From: Bacteroidales bacterium
GTDB taxonomy: Bacteria; Bacteroidota; Bacteroidia; Bacteroidales; Paludibacteraceae
Assembly (NCBI GenBank): GCA_900769555.1
Contig: CAAGHA010000128.1
Coordinates: 31,255-95,254, forward strand
Direction: 5' to 3'
DNA: 64,000 nucleotides
Shown: piece after piece, positions 52,272 through 61,142 of the stretch
How positions within the stretch are numbered: the stretch's first letter is position 1
Layout of the letters: each line of letters starts with the position of its first letter
Position numbers and translations under genes: made by a program
Notes under the pieces: generated by a model
What the model was told of the DNA's origin: nothing
What the model saw: the letters and a program-made list of their open reading frames with translations, nothing else
Databases searched by the model: none

Positions 52272-52356
52272 ACAAAACAATTAGATTTTTTCATAGTTAA
52301 GGTTTAGGTTAAAATTGAGGTTAAGGGAGGTTGTGAAACCTCCCTTAATTTTTTTG
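52272..52356 (+). ncRNA. Candidate small RNA (about 85 nt) ending in an intrinsic terminator
   Basis: The stretch from the promoter above to the hairpin TTAAGGGAGGTT-gtg-AAACCTCCCTTAA with a T7 run (52321-52356) encodes no protein. It lies before panB, which has its own TAACTTTG octamer at 52413-52420, so it could instead be a terminated leader. Confidence 0.4.
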
Positions 52357-52412
52357 AATTAGAGCTTTTAGACTTTTTTTTTGAAATTACCCTATTATTT
52401 GATAAAAAGATA

Positions 52413-52420
52413 TAACTTTG
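52413..52420 (+). promoter_or_regulatory. -7 element of panB
   Basis: TAACTTTG fits TAnnTTTG; the panB ATG follows at 52443. Confidence 0.5.
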
Positions 52421-52442
52421 CATTGTTTTAACGAAAATAAAG

Positions 52443-53258
52443 ATGTCAGTACATAGTGAAATTAAGAAGGTTACGACGAAAGTCTTAATCAACATGAAGT
52501 CAAAAGGAGAGAAAATCTCAATGTTGACAGCTTATGACTATTCGATGGCTACCATCATCGATAAGGCAGGTATGGATATTATATTGGTTGGAGATTCTGC
52601 TTCCAATGTTATGGCCGGAAATACTACGACATTACCCATGACATTAGAGCAGATGATATATCATGCACAATGCGTGGTTAGAGGAGTTAGAAGGGCGCAC
52701 GTTGTGGTTGATATGCCGTTTGGTAGTTATCAATCCGGAGAGGCAGATGCCTTGCATTCAGCTATTCGTATAATGAAGGAGACCGGTGCTGATTCTCTTA
52801 AAATTGAGGGCGGTGTAGAAGTTGTTCCTTCTATCAAGAAGATTATTGATGCAGGTATTCCGGTGATGGGACATATTGGATTGATGCCACAATCCATTAA
52901 TAAATATGGAACTTACGCGCTTCGTGCAAATAATGAAGAGGAAGCTCAGAAACTGAGAAGTGATGCAAAAGCGTTGGAAGAGGCAGGATGTTATGCCATT
53001 GTTATTGAGAAAGTGCCGGCTGTCTTAGCAGCAGAGGTGGCAAAATCAGTTTCTATTCCTATCATTGGTATCGGTGCTGGTTCCGGAGCAGACGGACAAG
53101 TGCTTGTTATGCATGATATGTTGGGTATAAATATGGATTTTTCGCCTAAATTCCTTCGTCGTTATGCTAATTTAAATCAGGTTATTTCTGAAGCTGTAGG
53201 GCATTATATTGATGATGTGAAATCGGGTGATTTCCCTAATGAAAATGAACAATACTAA
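52443..53258 (+). CDS. panB: 3-methyl-2-oxobutanoate hydroxymethyltransferase
   Basis: A 271-residue TIM-barrel enzyme of pantothenate synthesis. It adds a hydroxymethyl group from methylene-tetrahydrofolate to ketoisovalerate. ISMLTAYDYSMATIIDKAG (25-43), ILVGDSASNVMAG (the metal-binding Asp), DMPFGSYQ, MGHIGLMPQSINKYG and IGIGAGSGADGQVLVMHD are all present. It is monocistronic with a terminator downstream. Confidence 0.96.
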   Translation: MSVHSEIKKVTTKVLINMKSKGEKISMLTAYDYSMATIIDKAGMDIILVGDSASNVMAGNTTTLPMTLEQMIYHAQCVVRGVRRAHVVVDMPFGSYQSGEADALHSAIRIMKETGADSLKIEGGVEVVPSIKKIIDAGIPVMGHIGLMPQSINKYGTYALRANNEEEAQKLRSDAKALEEAGCYAIVIEKVPAVLAAEVAKSVSIPIIGIGAGSGADGQVLVMHDMLGINMDFSPKFLRRYANLNQVISEAVGHYIDDVKSGDFPNENEQY

Positions 53259-53276
53259 GAGCTTTATCTAAAAAAA

Positions 53277-53290
53277 TAGAAGTTACCTTA
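53277..53290 (+). repeat. Short tip of the TTAAGGTAA-end repeat
   Basis: ATAGAAGTTACCTTA immediately after panB; only the right tip of the family is left. A similar tip, GAATTTATGGAACTTACCTC, lies at 55691-55710. Confidence 0.4.
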
Positions 53291-53297
53291 CATATTG

Positions 53298-53336
53298 GAG
53301 TCAGAATGTGTTTTAGGCATATTCTGACTCTTTTAT
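53298..53336 (+). terminator. Terminator after panB
   Basis: GAGTCAGAAT and ATTCTGACTC pair; TTTTAT follows. Confidence 0.8.
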
Positions 53337-53372
53337 ACCATCCGGAATAATGTATTTACATCGTTTTACAAA

Positions 53373-54080
53373 ATGAAAAAAAAAGAAAAATTATTTACGA
53401 TCCCAAACTTTAAAGATGTTATGCGTTGGGTTAGAAATATTTTTTTATCCTTATTTGTATTGTCTGTTATTTTAGTATTATTGGCTCGGTTTTTACCCAT
53501 TCCCATAACTCCATTGATGGTTCTTCGGAATATAGAACAAGTTGAAAATGGTAAACCTTTGCGATTAAAAAAGAAATGGGTCCCTTTAGATAAAATTTCA
53601 CCGAATATTGTTAATGCAGTTATAGCTTCGGAAGACAATAAATTCAGGGAACATTGGGGTTTTGATTTTGATGCTATTTCTATTGCTAGAGAGAAGAATA
53701 AACAACGTGGAAAAAACACCTTTGGAGCTAGTACAATTTCTCAACAAACTGCTAAAAATCTTTTTCTTTGTCCGTCACGATCATGGCTAAGAAAAGGAAT
53801 TGAGGTCTATTTTACACTTATGATAGAATTATTGTGGAGCAAAGATCGTATCATGGAGGTTTATTTGAATATAATAGAGATGGGGGATGGTATCTATGGT
53901 ATTGAGAGAGCTTCCAACATTTATTATGGAATTGCAGCCTCTGAGTTGTCGCGATCTCAAGCTGCATTGATTGCTGTTTCTCTTCCGAGTCCGAGAAAGT
54001 ATAATCCTCAAAATCCAACGGCTTATCTAAAAAAACGACAAGCGCAAATATTGAAAGTAATGAGGCAAATGGGTAATTGA
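53373..54080 (+). CDS. mtgA: Monofunctional peptidoglycan transglycosylase
   Basis: A 235-residue GT51 enzyme that polymerises lipid II into glycan strands. One N-terminal membrane helix (about 24-46) is followed by IASEDNKFREHWGFDFDAI (motif I Glu), GASTISQQTAKNLFL (motif II), RKGIEVYFTLMIELLWSKDRI and EVYLNIIEMGDGIYGIERA. No transpeptidase domain follows, so it is the single-function form. Confidence 0.94.
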   Translation: MKKKEKLFTIPNFKDVMRWVRNIFLSLFVLSVILVLLARFLPIPITPLMVLRNIEQVENGKPLRLKKKWVPLDKISPNIVNAVIASEDNKFREHWGFDFDAISIAREKNKQRGKNTFGASTISQQTAKNLFLCPSRSWLRKGIEVYFTLMIELLWSKDRIMEVYLNIIEMGDGIYGIERASNIYYGIAASELSRSQAALIAVSLPSPRKYNPQNPTAYLKKRQAQILKVMRQMGN

Positions 54081-54166
54081 ATTTGCTGGCATAGTGACGG
54101 GGTGAATATTAGCAAGATGTCAAAAAAAACTTATATCTTTGTGAAAAAATTATCAGTTTTTTTGTT

Positions 54167-55684
54167 ATGAGAAACAAATCAGTTCATTTTTGTTTTTATT
54201 TATTGTTTTTTCTTGGGTGTTGTTGGACAATTTTTGCAACTCCTGAAAAGCGTGAGTTTCGAGGGGCATGGATAGCAACTGTTGCCAACATAGATTGGCC
54301 ATCCAATGTAAATGCTACTTCTGATGAAAAAGTAGCAGAGTTAATTCAGATTTTAGATTCTCTACGCAAATGTAAAGTGAATGCAGTAATATTTCAGATA
54401 AGACCCACTGCAGATGCTTTATATCGATCGGAAATTGAACCTTGGTCGGAGTGGATTACCGGTGTACAGGGGAAAATTCCGGAGCCATATTTTGATCCGC
54501 TGCAAGTTGTGATTGATGAGGCTCATAAACGGTGTATGGAGGTGCATGCTTGGATAAATCCTTATCGTGTAACCAATTTTAAAAATTATAAATTGGCAGA
54601 AAATCATATCTATTTTCAAAAACCACATCTTTTTAAACAGTATGGAGGGAGAATCTATTTCGATCCCGGGTTGGAAGAGACCGGAGATTATTTAATTCGA
54701 GTTTTGCAGGATATAGTATCGCGTTATGATGTAGATGCATTGCATCTTGACGACTATTTTTATCCTTATCCGGTTAGTGGCTCTGATTTTCCGGATGAAG
54801 AGACCTTTAGAGCTAATCCGAGAGGATTTAAGTTGAAAGCAGATTGGCGTAGAGACAATGTTAATCGGATAGTGAAACGTATTCAAGATTCAATTAAACA
54901 ATTGAAGCCATGGGTGGAATTTGGTGTGAGTCCGTTTGGTGTATGGCGCAACGGAAATAAAGATCCACAAGGATCTGCAACCCAAGCAGGAGTTACCAAT
55001 TACGATGATTTATATGCAGATGTAATTTTATGGGCAGACAGCGGTTGGGTGGATTATTTGGCTCCTCAACTTTATTGGGAGTTAGGAAAGAAAGTTGCTG
55101 ATTATGCAGTATTAGCTCCGTGGTGGCAAGAGCATGTGAAAAATAGTAAACTCTATTTTGGATTGTATGCTTCCGGTATGGAAGTTAATAAACAAAAGGC
55201 TTGGAAAACCCCTAACGAGTTGATTCGTCAGTTGCATTTCAATAAGGAGAATATTACAAATGATGGTGTGATTTATTATAGTACAAAATATTTTCTTAAA
55301 AACTTACAAGGATTACAAGATAGTTTGCGCAAAAGTTTTTATACAACGCACACACTTCCTCCAGAATCGAAAAGAGGAGGTGAGTTCAAGGTCTATTCTC
55401 CTATAAATTTAAAATTGGATTCATTGGATAAACTCTCATGGAACCCTATCTTGGCAGAAGGAGGTGAGGCTATTTCCTATTATGTAGTCTATGCATTTCC
55501 GGATAGCATAGAATGTGATTTTGATAATCCGAATTATATTTTAGAATTAACGACAGACACGCAACTAAATCTCTCTAACTATCGACATCTGAATAATAGT
55601 GATTATTGTATTTCTGTTACAGCCGTGAATCGCTATAGAAGAGAAAGTTGTCCGGAAGAATTTGTTGTGCGCATCAAACGTTGA
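54167..55684 (+). CDS. GHL10 (DUF187) family glycoside-hydrolase-like protein
   Basis: A 505-residue exported protein (signal about 1-25). The barrel has EFRGAWIATVANIDWPSN (29-46), VNAVIFQIRPTADALYRS, VHAWINPYRV, HLDDYFYPYPV and WVDYLAPQLYWE, all family features; a fibronectin-like region (about 410-505) ends it. YngK-like relatives are thought to act on peptidoglycan-type or other glycans, but activity is not settled. It follows mtgA, so an envelope glycan role is plausible. Confidence 0.85.
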   Translation: MRNKSVHFCFYLLFFLGCCWTIFATPEKREFRGAWIATVANIDWPSNVNATSDEKVAELIQILDSLRKCKVNAVIFQIRPTADALYRSEIEPWSEWITGVQGKIPEPYFDPLQVVIDEAHKRCMEVHAWINPYRVTNFKNYKLAENHIYFQKPHLFKQYGGRIYFDPGLEETGDYLIRVLQDIVSRYDVDALHLDDYFYPYPVSGSDFPDEETFRANPRGFKLKADWRRDNVNRIVKRIQDSIKQLKPWVEFGVSPFGVWRNGNKDPQGSATQAGVTNYDDLYADVILWADSGWVDYLAPQLYWELGKKVADYAVLAPWWQEHVKNSKLYFGLYASGMEVNKQKAWKTPNELIRQLHFNKENITNDGVIYYSTKYFLKNLQGLQDSLRKSFYTTHTLPPESKRGGEFKVYSPINLKLDSLDKLSWNPILAEGGEAISYYVVYAFPDSIECDFDNPNYILELTTDTQLNLSNYRHLNNSDYCISVTAVNRYRRESCPEEFVVRIKR

Positions 55685-55737
55685 GTAGATGAATTTATGG
55701 AACTTACCTCCAATTGTAGAAAATAAAATAAGTCATT

Positions 55738-56580
55738 ATGAAACCAATTGTTGCTTTAATATATGATTTTGATGGAACATTGTCTCCGTTAAATATGCAA
55801 GAATGTGGATTTATCCAATCTTTAGGAATGTCTGTTTCGGAATTTTGGACCCATGCAAATCGCATGGCTGTTGATGAAGATGCAAGCAGCATATTGTGTT
55901 ATATGAAATATATGCTTGATTCGGCCCGAAAAGCAGGTTTCCCAGTGACAAAAGAGATGTTGCGAAAAAGTGGAGAAGAGGTAAAACTCTATGAAGGGGT
56001 GAATAGGTGGTTTGCTTTAATCAATCAATATGGTAAAAGTAAAGGTGTGCAAATAGAACATTATATCAACTCTTCCGGTTTAAAAGAGATGATAGAAGGA
56101 ACACCTATTGCCAATGAGTTTAAAGAAATTTATGCATGTTCTTATATTTATAATGATAAAGGTGAGGCCGTTTGGCCGGGAGTAGCTGTTGACTTTTCTA
56201 CCAAAACCCAATTCCTATTTAAAATAAATAAGGGGATTCGAAGTGTGAGTGACAATGTAGAGGTTAACAGATATGCAGAAGAAGATGAACGACCGATTCC
56301 GTTTAAACGAATGATCTATTTTGGTGACGGAGAAACTGATATTCCTTGCATGAAATTGGTTAAAAGTCAGGGTGGCTATTCCATCGCTGTTTATCGTTCC
56401 GAATCAACAAAATTGAGGGCTGTAAAAAAATTGATTTCAGACGGACGAGTAAATTTTGTATGTGAAGCAGATTATAGTACAGAGGGAGAAATCTATGAAA
56501 TCGTGAAGACGATTATAGACAAAATGAAATCAGACTATGATTTTGAAGTACTTCAGAAAAAAAATAAAACTAAATTGTAG
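55738..56580 (+). CDS. HAD-superfamily phosphatase
   Basis: A 280-residue hydrolase. DFDGT near residues 10-14 has the nucleophile and acid Asp; HYINSSGLKEMIEG supplies the second motif Ser; KTQFLFKINKG the Lys; and IYFGDGETDIPCMKLVK the metal Asp pair. A helical cap (about 25-110) separates the motifs. The substrate is unknown. It lies just before the decayed gene at 56585. Confidence 0.85.
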   Translation: MKPIVALIYDFDGTLSPLNMQECGFIQSLGMSVSEFWTHANRMAVDEDASSILCYMKYMLDSARKAGFPVTKEMLRKSGEEVKLYEGVNRWFALINQYGKSKGVQIEHYINSSGLKEMIEGTPIANEFKEIYACSYIYNDKGEAVWPGVAVDFSTKTQFLFKINKGIRSVSDNVEVNRYAEEDERPIPFKRMIYFGDGETDIPCMKLVKSQGGYSIAVYRSESTKLRAVKKLISDGRVNFVCEADYSTEGEIYEIVKTIIDKMKSDYDFEVLQKKNKTKL

Positions 56581-56584
56581 AGAT

Positions 56585-57660
56585 ATGTAGAGGAAATATA
56601 GCTGTAACTTTTCTTATTTTAAATATTCTTATCTGCCTTTTACGCCGAATTATGACGAGGTGATTTATGCGGAGGTTGAATATGATGAGCAAATCAATCA
56701 TCTAATAAAGGAAAATTATGATTTTATCAAGGAAGCTTTTGCAAAAAGAGGCAAACGATTTGTATATCTTCCCTATTTAACTGAAGAGTTATTAGCCTCA
56801 GAAAAAGAGTGGGAGTATCGTAATCCTGTAATCTCTATTCCAAAGGAAGGATTGCCGGTTTTAGAAAGTAATTTTATGTTTAAATATACCTATACAAGAG
56901 ACTTTATAAGACCTGCTTTTTTTATGGCAGTACCTTACCTTGGTTTTTGTATAAATTCTTCGGCACCTCATTGTTATGATGCTCTGACAATTGATGTTGA
57001 CGAGATTGATGATGCCAAAGTCTATTTTGATTACTTGGCAGAGCAAATAGCTAAATTTTCACCAACTTGGGTAGAATATAGATCAGGTTCTAATGATGGA
57101 TTCTATTTAGACAAATAACAGATCCCGATTATCTCTTTGAAGATGACGTTGATAAAATGTTGGAAGAGGTTCGGTTTAAAGTAGATTTACTACGTCGAAA
57201 GGGAATCAGTGATGTGATATTATCTCAAATCATCTTTCCGAAGCCGCCATTAAGTACACTAAGAATAACAAAAGATTACCGATTGTTCTTATCAGAGTAT
57301 AATAATGTGGAAATTCACATGACTCCGATTGTGAAGGCTGTATATTTTCTCTTTTTACGTCATCCCGAAGGAATTCTATTCAAAGAGTTGATTGATTATC
57401 GAGATGAATTGGATATGATTTATAGAAGCGTAAAAGAGAAAAAAAAGATGAAAGATGATCCATGGTCTTTTTCTGATTATGCGTAGGTTCAACGAATTTG
57501 CGACCCGACCGATAATTCAATTAATGAAAAGTGTGCGCGAATAAAAGAGGCTTTTTTATTGAATATACACGAAGATATTGCAGATGATTACGTTGTTACA
57601 GGAAAAAGAGGAGAACCTAAGCGAGTTAAATTGTCCACTGATAAAATTATTTGGGAGTAA
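56585..57660 (+). pseudogene. Decayed conserved gene with three lesions
   Basis: A reading of about 358 codons can be followed from ATG 56585 to TAA 57660. Its second codon is TAG (56588-56590), a one-base shift occurs near 57105-57118, where the first frame ends in TAA and the next begins QITDPDYLFEDDVDKM, and a TAG interrupts at 57484-57486. Between these the protein sequence is clean (for example YFKYSYLPFTPNYDEV and FIRPAFFMAVPYLGFC), so decay seems recent. The family is not recognised; parts look like a cytoplasmic conserved Bacteroidota protein. Assembly error is possible. Confidence 0.7.
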
Positions 57661-57715
57661 ATCCTTAGTTGTAAGAAAAAAATAAAATAGCATTCAATTT
57701 ATTTAAAAAAATTAT

Positions 57716-57763
57716 TACCTTTGCGTGTTTTAAATAATTGAGGGAGACGTTTGTTGGTCTCTT
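57716..57763 (+). promoter_or_regulatory. Promoter and leader hairpin of the thrS operon
   Basis: TACCTTTG at 57716-57723 fits TAnnTTTG. A leader hairpin, GGGAGAC-gtttgttg-GTCTCTT, lies at about 57742-57763, just before thrS. Confidence 0.5.
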
Positions 57764-57777
57764 ATAAAGAATTAGAT

Positions 57778-59718
57778 ATGATAAAGATTACATTTCCAGA
57801 TGCTTCTATAAGAGAATATGAAGCAGGGGTAACAGGATTAGAGATTGCAGAGAGTATCAGTTCAAGATTGGCTCAAGAGGTTTTGTCCATCAGTGTAAAT
57901 GGAGAGATCAGGGATTTGAATCGTCCTATTACGGAAGATGCAACCATTGTTTTACACAAATTTGAAGATGCAGAAGGAAAGCATGCATTTTGGCATACTT
58001 CTGCCCATTTGATGGCACAAGCTTTGATGGAGTTGTATCCGAATGTAAAATTTGGTATAGGTCCGGCTATAGAGAATGGTTTTTACTATGATATAGATTT
58101 AGGAGATGTTGTGTTGAAAGAAGCAGATTTCGCCAATATTGAGAAAAAAATGGCAGAAATTGTAGCAACTAAACAATCATTAACACGTAAAGATATTTCT
58201 AAATCAGATGCCTTAAAGTTTTTTGGAGACAAAGGAGAGGTTTATAAAACCGAGTTGATTGAGGAGTTGGAAGATGGAAAGATTACTTTGTATGAACAAG
58301 GTGATTTTGTCGATTTATGTAAAGGTCCTCACTTGTCAGACGTTTCACCGATTAAGGCAATTAAGATAACTTCCGTTGCAGGTGCTTATTGGAGAGGAGA
58401 TGAGAAGAGAAAGCAATTGACTCGTTTATATGCAATTACTTTCCCTAAAAAGAAGATGTTGGATGAATATTTGGCTTTAGTAGAAGAGGCTAAAAAGCGT
58501 GATCATCGCAAAATTGGTAAGGAGTTAGGTTTGTTCATGTTTACTGATATGGTTGGTAAAGGTTTGCCAATGTGGTTGCCAAGAGGAACAGCCCTCCGTT
58601 TGAGATTGGAAGATTTTTTGAAGAGAATTCAAAAGAAATTTGGTTATCAACAAGTAATCACACCGCATATCGGAAATAAAGAGTTGTATGTTACATCAGG
58701 GCACTGGGATCATTATGGTTCAGATAGTTTTCAACCAATCACAACCCCGGAAGAGGGCGAAATGTATTTGTTGAAACCGATGAATTGTCCTCATCACTGT
58801 ATGATTTATAGATGGCAACCAAAATCGTATCGAGATTTACCATTGCGTTTGGCAGAGTTTGGTACGGTGTATCGTTACGAGCAGAGTGGAGAGTTGCACG
58901 GATTGACTCGTGTCCGTTCTTTTACACAAGATGATGCACACATCTATTGTCGTCCTGATCAGGTGAAAGATGAATTTATCCGAGTAATGGATATTATTTC
59001 AATCATTTTCAAAGCCTTGAATTTTGATAATTTTGAGGCGCAAATTTCATTGAGAGATCCAAATAATAAAACAAAATATGTTGGTACTGATGAAAATTGG
59101 GCCAAAGCAGAAGCATCTATTATTGAGGCTTGTAAAGAAAAGAATATGCCTGCAAGAGTAGAGTATGGCGAGGCTGCATTCTATGGACCAAAGTTGGATT
59201 TCATGGTGAAAGATGCGTTAGGAAGAAGATGGCAGTTGGGTACCATTCAGGTGGATTACAATTTACCGGAACGTTTTGATTTGGAGTATGTTGGTGAGGA
59301 TAACCAAAAGCATCGTCCGGTGATGATTCACAGAGCTCCTTTTGGTTCTATGGAACGATTTGTAGCAGTGTTAATCGAACATACCGGAGGTAAATTCCCA
59401 TTATGGTTAACTCCGGATCAGGTTGTTGTGTTGCCAATTAGTGAGAAGTACAATGACTATGCACAAAAAGTAGCGAATTTGTTAGATTCTTATGATATTC
59501 GTGCTATTGTAGATGATAGAAACGAAAAAATTGGAAGAAAAATTCGTGATAATGAGGTGAAAAGAATCCCTTATATGCTTATAGTTGGAGAAAAAGAAGC
59601 AGAAAATGATGAAGTTTCTGTAAGAAAACAGGGCGAAGGTGATAAAGGTTCCGTAAAAATTACTACCTTTGCATCCGATTTGAAAAAAGAAGTTGAGGAG
59701 ATGATGAATGCATGGTGA
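57778..59718 (+). CDS. thrS: Threonyl-tRNA synthetase
   Basis: A 646-residue class II synthetase. TGS domain (about 1-60), editing domain with HTSAHLMAQAL and YDIDLGD, then the catalytic core: KGLPMWLPRGTALR (motif 1), NCPHHCMIYRWQPKSYRDLPLRLAEFGTVYRYEQSGELHGLTRVRSFTQDDAH region (motif 2) and APFGSMERF (motif 3). The anticodon-binding domain is at the C terminus. I start at ATG 57778; the open frame upstream is not needed. It leads the thrS-infC-rpmI-rplT operon. Confidence 0.96.
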   Translation: MIKITFPDASIREYEAGVTGLEIAESISSRLAQEVLSISVNGEIRDLNRPITEDATIVLHKFEDAEGKHAFWHTSAHLMAQALMELYPNVKFGIGPAIENGFYYDIDLGDVVLKEADFANIEKKMAEIVATKQSLTRKDISKSDALKFFGDKGEVYKTELIEELEDGKITLYEQGDFVDLCKGPHLSDVSPIKAIKITSVAGAYWRGDEKRKQLTRLYAITFPKKKMLDEYLALVEEAKKRDHRKIGKELGLFMFTDMVGKGLPMWLPRGTALRLRLEDFLKRIQKKFGYQQVITPHIGNKELYVTSGHWDHYGSDSFQPITTPEEGEMYLLKPMNCPHHCMIYRWQPKSYRDLPLRLAEFGTVYRYEQSGELHGLTRVRSFTQDDAHIYCRPDQVKDEFIRVMDIISIIFKALNFDNFEAQISLRDPNNKTKYVGTDENWAKAEASIIEACKEKNMPARVEYGEAAFYGPKLDFMVKDALGRRWQLGTIQVDYNLPERFDLEYVGEDNQKHRPVMIHRAPFGSMERFVAVLIEHTGGKFPLWLTPDQVVVLPISEKYNDYAQKVANLLDSYDIRAIVDDRNEKIGRKIRDNEVKRIPYMLIVGEKEAENDEVSVRKQGEGDKGSVKITTFASDLKKEVEEMMNAW

Positions 59719-59783
59719 TTCTTTTTTGCTGATAAGTAATTAATAAATAAGTGTTTTTAATTTAAAAATAGGAGGATAAAACT

Positions 59784-60347
59784 ATCGCAACCAAGACATT
59801 TGTTAAGAAGCCGGATGCAAAAGGTGGCAATAATGCCAAAGATGCGTATCGTATCAATGACCGTATCCGTGAAAAAGAAGTTCGTTTAGTGGGAGAGAAT
59901 GTAGAACAAGGTGTGTATTCTATAGAAGAGGCGATTCGAATCGCTGATGAGTTAGAGTTAGACTTGATAGAAATTTCACCAAATGCAGTTCCTCCGGTTT
60001 GTCGTGTGGCGGATTATCAAAAATTCCTTTATCAGCAAAAGAAGAAGGAGAAAGAGATGAAAGCAAAAGCGACTAAAGTTGTAGTTAAGGAGATTCGATT
60101 TGGTCCTCAAACTGATGATCATGATTATAACTTTAAGTTGAAGCATGCGATTGGATTTTTGCAAGAAGGAGCAAAATTGAAGGCGTATGTATTCTTCAAA
60201 GGTCGTTCAATCTTGTTTAAAGAACAAGGTGAGGTGTTATTGCTTCGTTTTGCTAATGATTTGGAAGAGTATGCAAAGGTTGATCAATTACCTCAATTAG
60301 AAGGTAAACGTATGATTATCTTGCTTTCTCCAAAGAAAAAGAAATGA
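59784..60347 (+). CDS. infC: Translation initiation factor IF-3, apparent ATC start
   Basis: A 187-residue IF-3 read from ATC 59784. The N-terminal domain has AYRINDRIREKEVRLVGE and LIEISPNAVPPVCRVADYQKF; the C-terminal domain has KEIRFGPQTDDHDYNFKLKH and EGKRMIILLSPKKK. No ATG is possible: an in-frame TAG stands at 59769-59771, and the next usual start, GTG 59889, would delete a conserved 35-residue N-terminal segment. GGAGG at 59771-59775, eight bases before the ATC, is a strong Shine-Dalgarno. E. coli infC uses ATT for feedback control, so an ATC start fits. Confidence 0.9.
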   Translation: MATKTFVKKPDAKGGNNAKDAYRINDRIREKEVRLVGENVEQGVYSIEEAIRIADELELDLIEISPNAVPPVCRVADYQKFLYQQKKKEKEMKAKATKVVVKEIRFGPQTDDHDYNFKLKHAIGFLQEGAKLKAYVFFKGRSILFKEQGEVLLLRFANDLEEYAKVDQLPQLEGKRMIILLSPKKKK

Positions 60348-60381
60348 TCTATATTTTATTATAATTTTAAAATTAAAAAAA

Positions 60382-60579
60382 ATGCCAAAAGTAAAGACTA
60401 ATTCCGGTGCCAAAAAGAGGTTCGCCCTTACCGGATCAGGAAAAATTAAAAGAAAGCATGCTTTTAAACGTCACATCTTGACGAAAAAAACTAAGAAGCA
60501 AAAATTAGGTCTAACTCATTCTGCGTTGGTGTCTTCTGCTGATACTAAGAATGTTAAGAGTTTGCTTTGTATTCGTTAA
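60382..60579 (+). CDS. rpmI: 50S ribosomal protein L35
   Basis: A 65-residue protein with the family start MPKVKTNSGAKKRFALTGSG and KRKHAFKRHILTKKT, rich in Lys/Arg. It is the normal neighbour between infC and rplT. Confidence 0.97.
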   Translation: MPKVKTNSGAKKRFALTGSGKIKRKHAFKRHILTKKTKKQKLGLTHSALVSSADTKNVKSLLCIR

Positions 60580-60596
60580 AATAAGTATTAATCGAT

Positions 60597-60633
60597 TGTT
60601 TAGCACAAAGTTCTCATTTTGTTGAGGCGCTAA
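60597..60633 (+). promoter_or_regulatory. Hairpin in the rpmI-rplT gap
   Basis: GTTTAGC and GCGCTAAC pair with an AAA/TTT inner step. It might bind L20, as L20 leaders do in other bacteria; this is only inference. Confidence 0.35.
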
Positions 60634-60654
60634 CAGTCATAAATTTTAAAGAAA

Positions 60655-61005
60655 ATGCCTAGATCAGTAAATCACGTTGCTTCAAGAGCAAAGAGAAAGA
60701 AAATTTTAAAACTCACCAGAGGTTATTATGGTGCTAGAAAAAATGTTTGGACCGTCGCAAAGAATACTTGGGAAAAGGGTCTTTTGTATGCTTACCGTGA
60801 TCGTAAGAACAAAAAACGTAATTTCCGTGCTTTGTGGATCCAACGTATCAACGCTGCTGCTCGTTTAGAGGGTATGTCTTATTCTCAATTAATGGGTGCT
60901 ATTCATAAAGCTGGTATCGAAATTAACCGTAAGGTGTTGGCAGACTTGGCTATGAATCAACCGGATGCTTTCAAAGCTGTTGTTGATAAAGTTAAGAATG
61001 CTTAA
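60655..61005 (+). CDS. rplT: 50S ribosomal protein L20
   Basis: A 116-residue basic protein of full length, starting MPRSVNHVASRAKRKKILKL, with GYYGARKNVWTVAKNTWEKG and RNFRALWIQRINAAARLEGM. It binds 23S rRNA early in assembly. It ends the operon at a terminator. Confidence 0.97.
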   Translation: MPRSVNHVASRAKRKKILKLTRGYYGARKNVWTVAKNTWEKGLLYAYRDRKNKKRNFRALWIQRINAAARLEGMSYSQLMGAIHKAGIEINRKVLADLAMNQPDAFKAVVDKVKNA

Positions 61006-61030
61006 TTGGTATATTATCCGAGATTTATTA

Positions 61031-61072
61031 AAGGCCGATGGAAATTAACTTTTCATCGGTCTTATTCTTTTT
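61031..61072 (+). terminator. Terminator after rplT
   Basis: AAGGCCGATG and CATCGGTCTT pair; a T-rich run follows. Confidence 0.85.
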
Positions 61073-61142
61073 TAGATTTTAACCTAAATTTACCTTATTA
61101 ATCCTTTGTAACCACTATTTTTATCATTAACTTTGTCTTACT

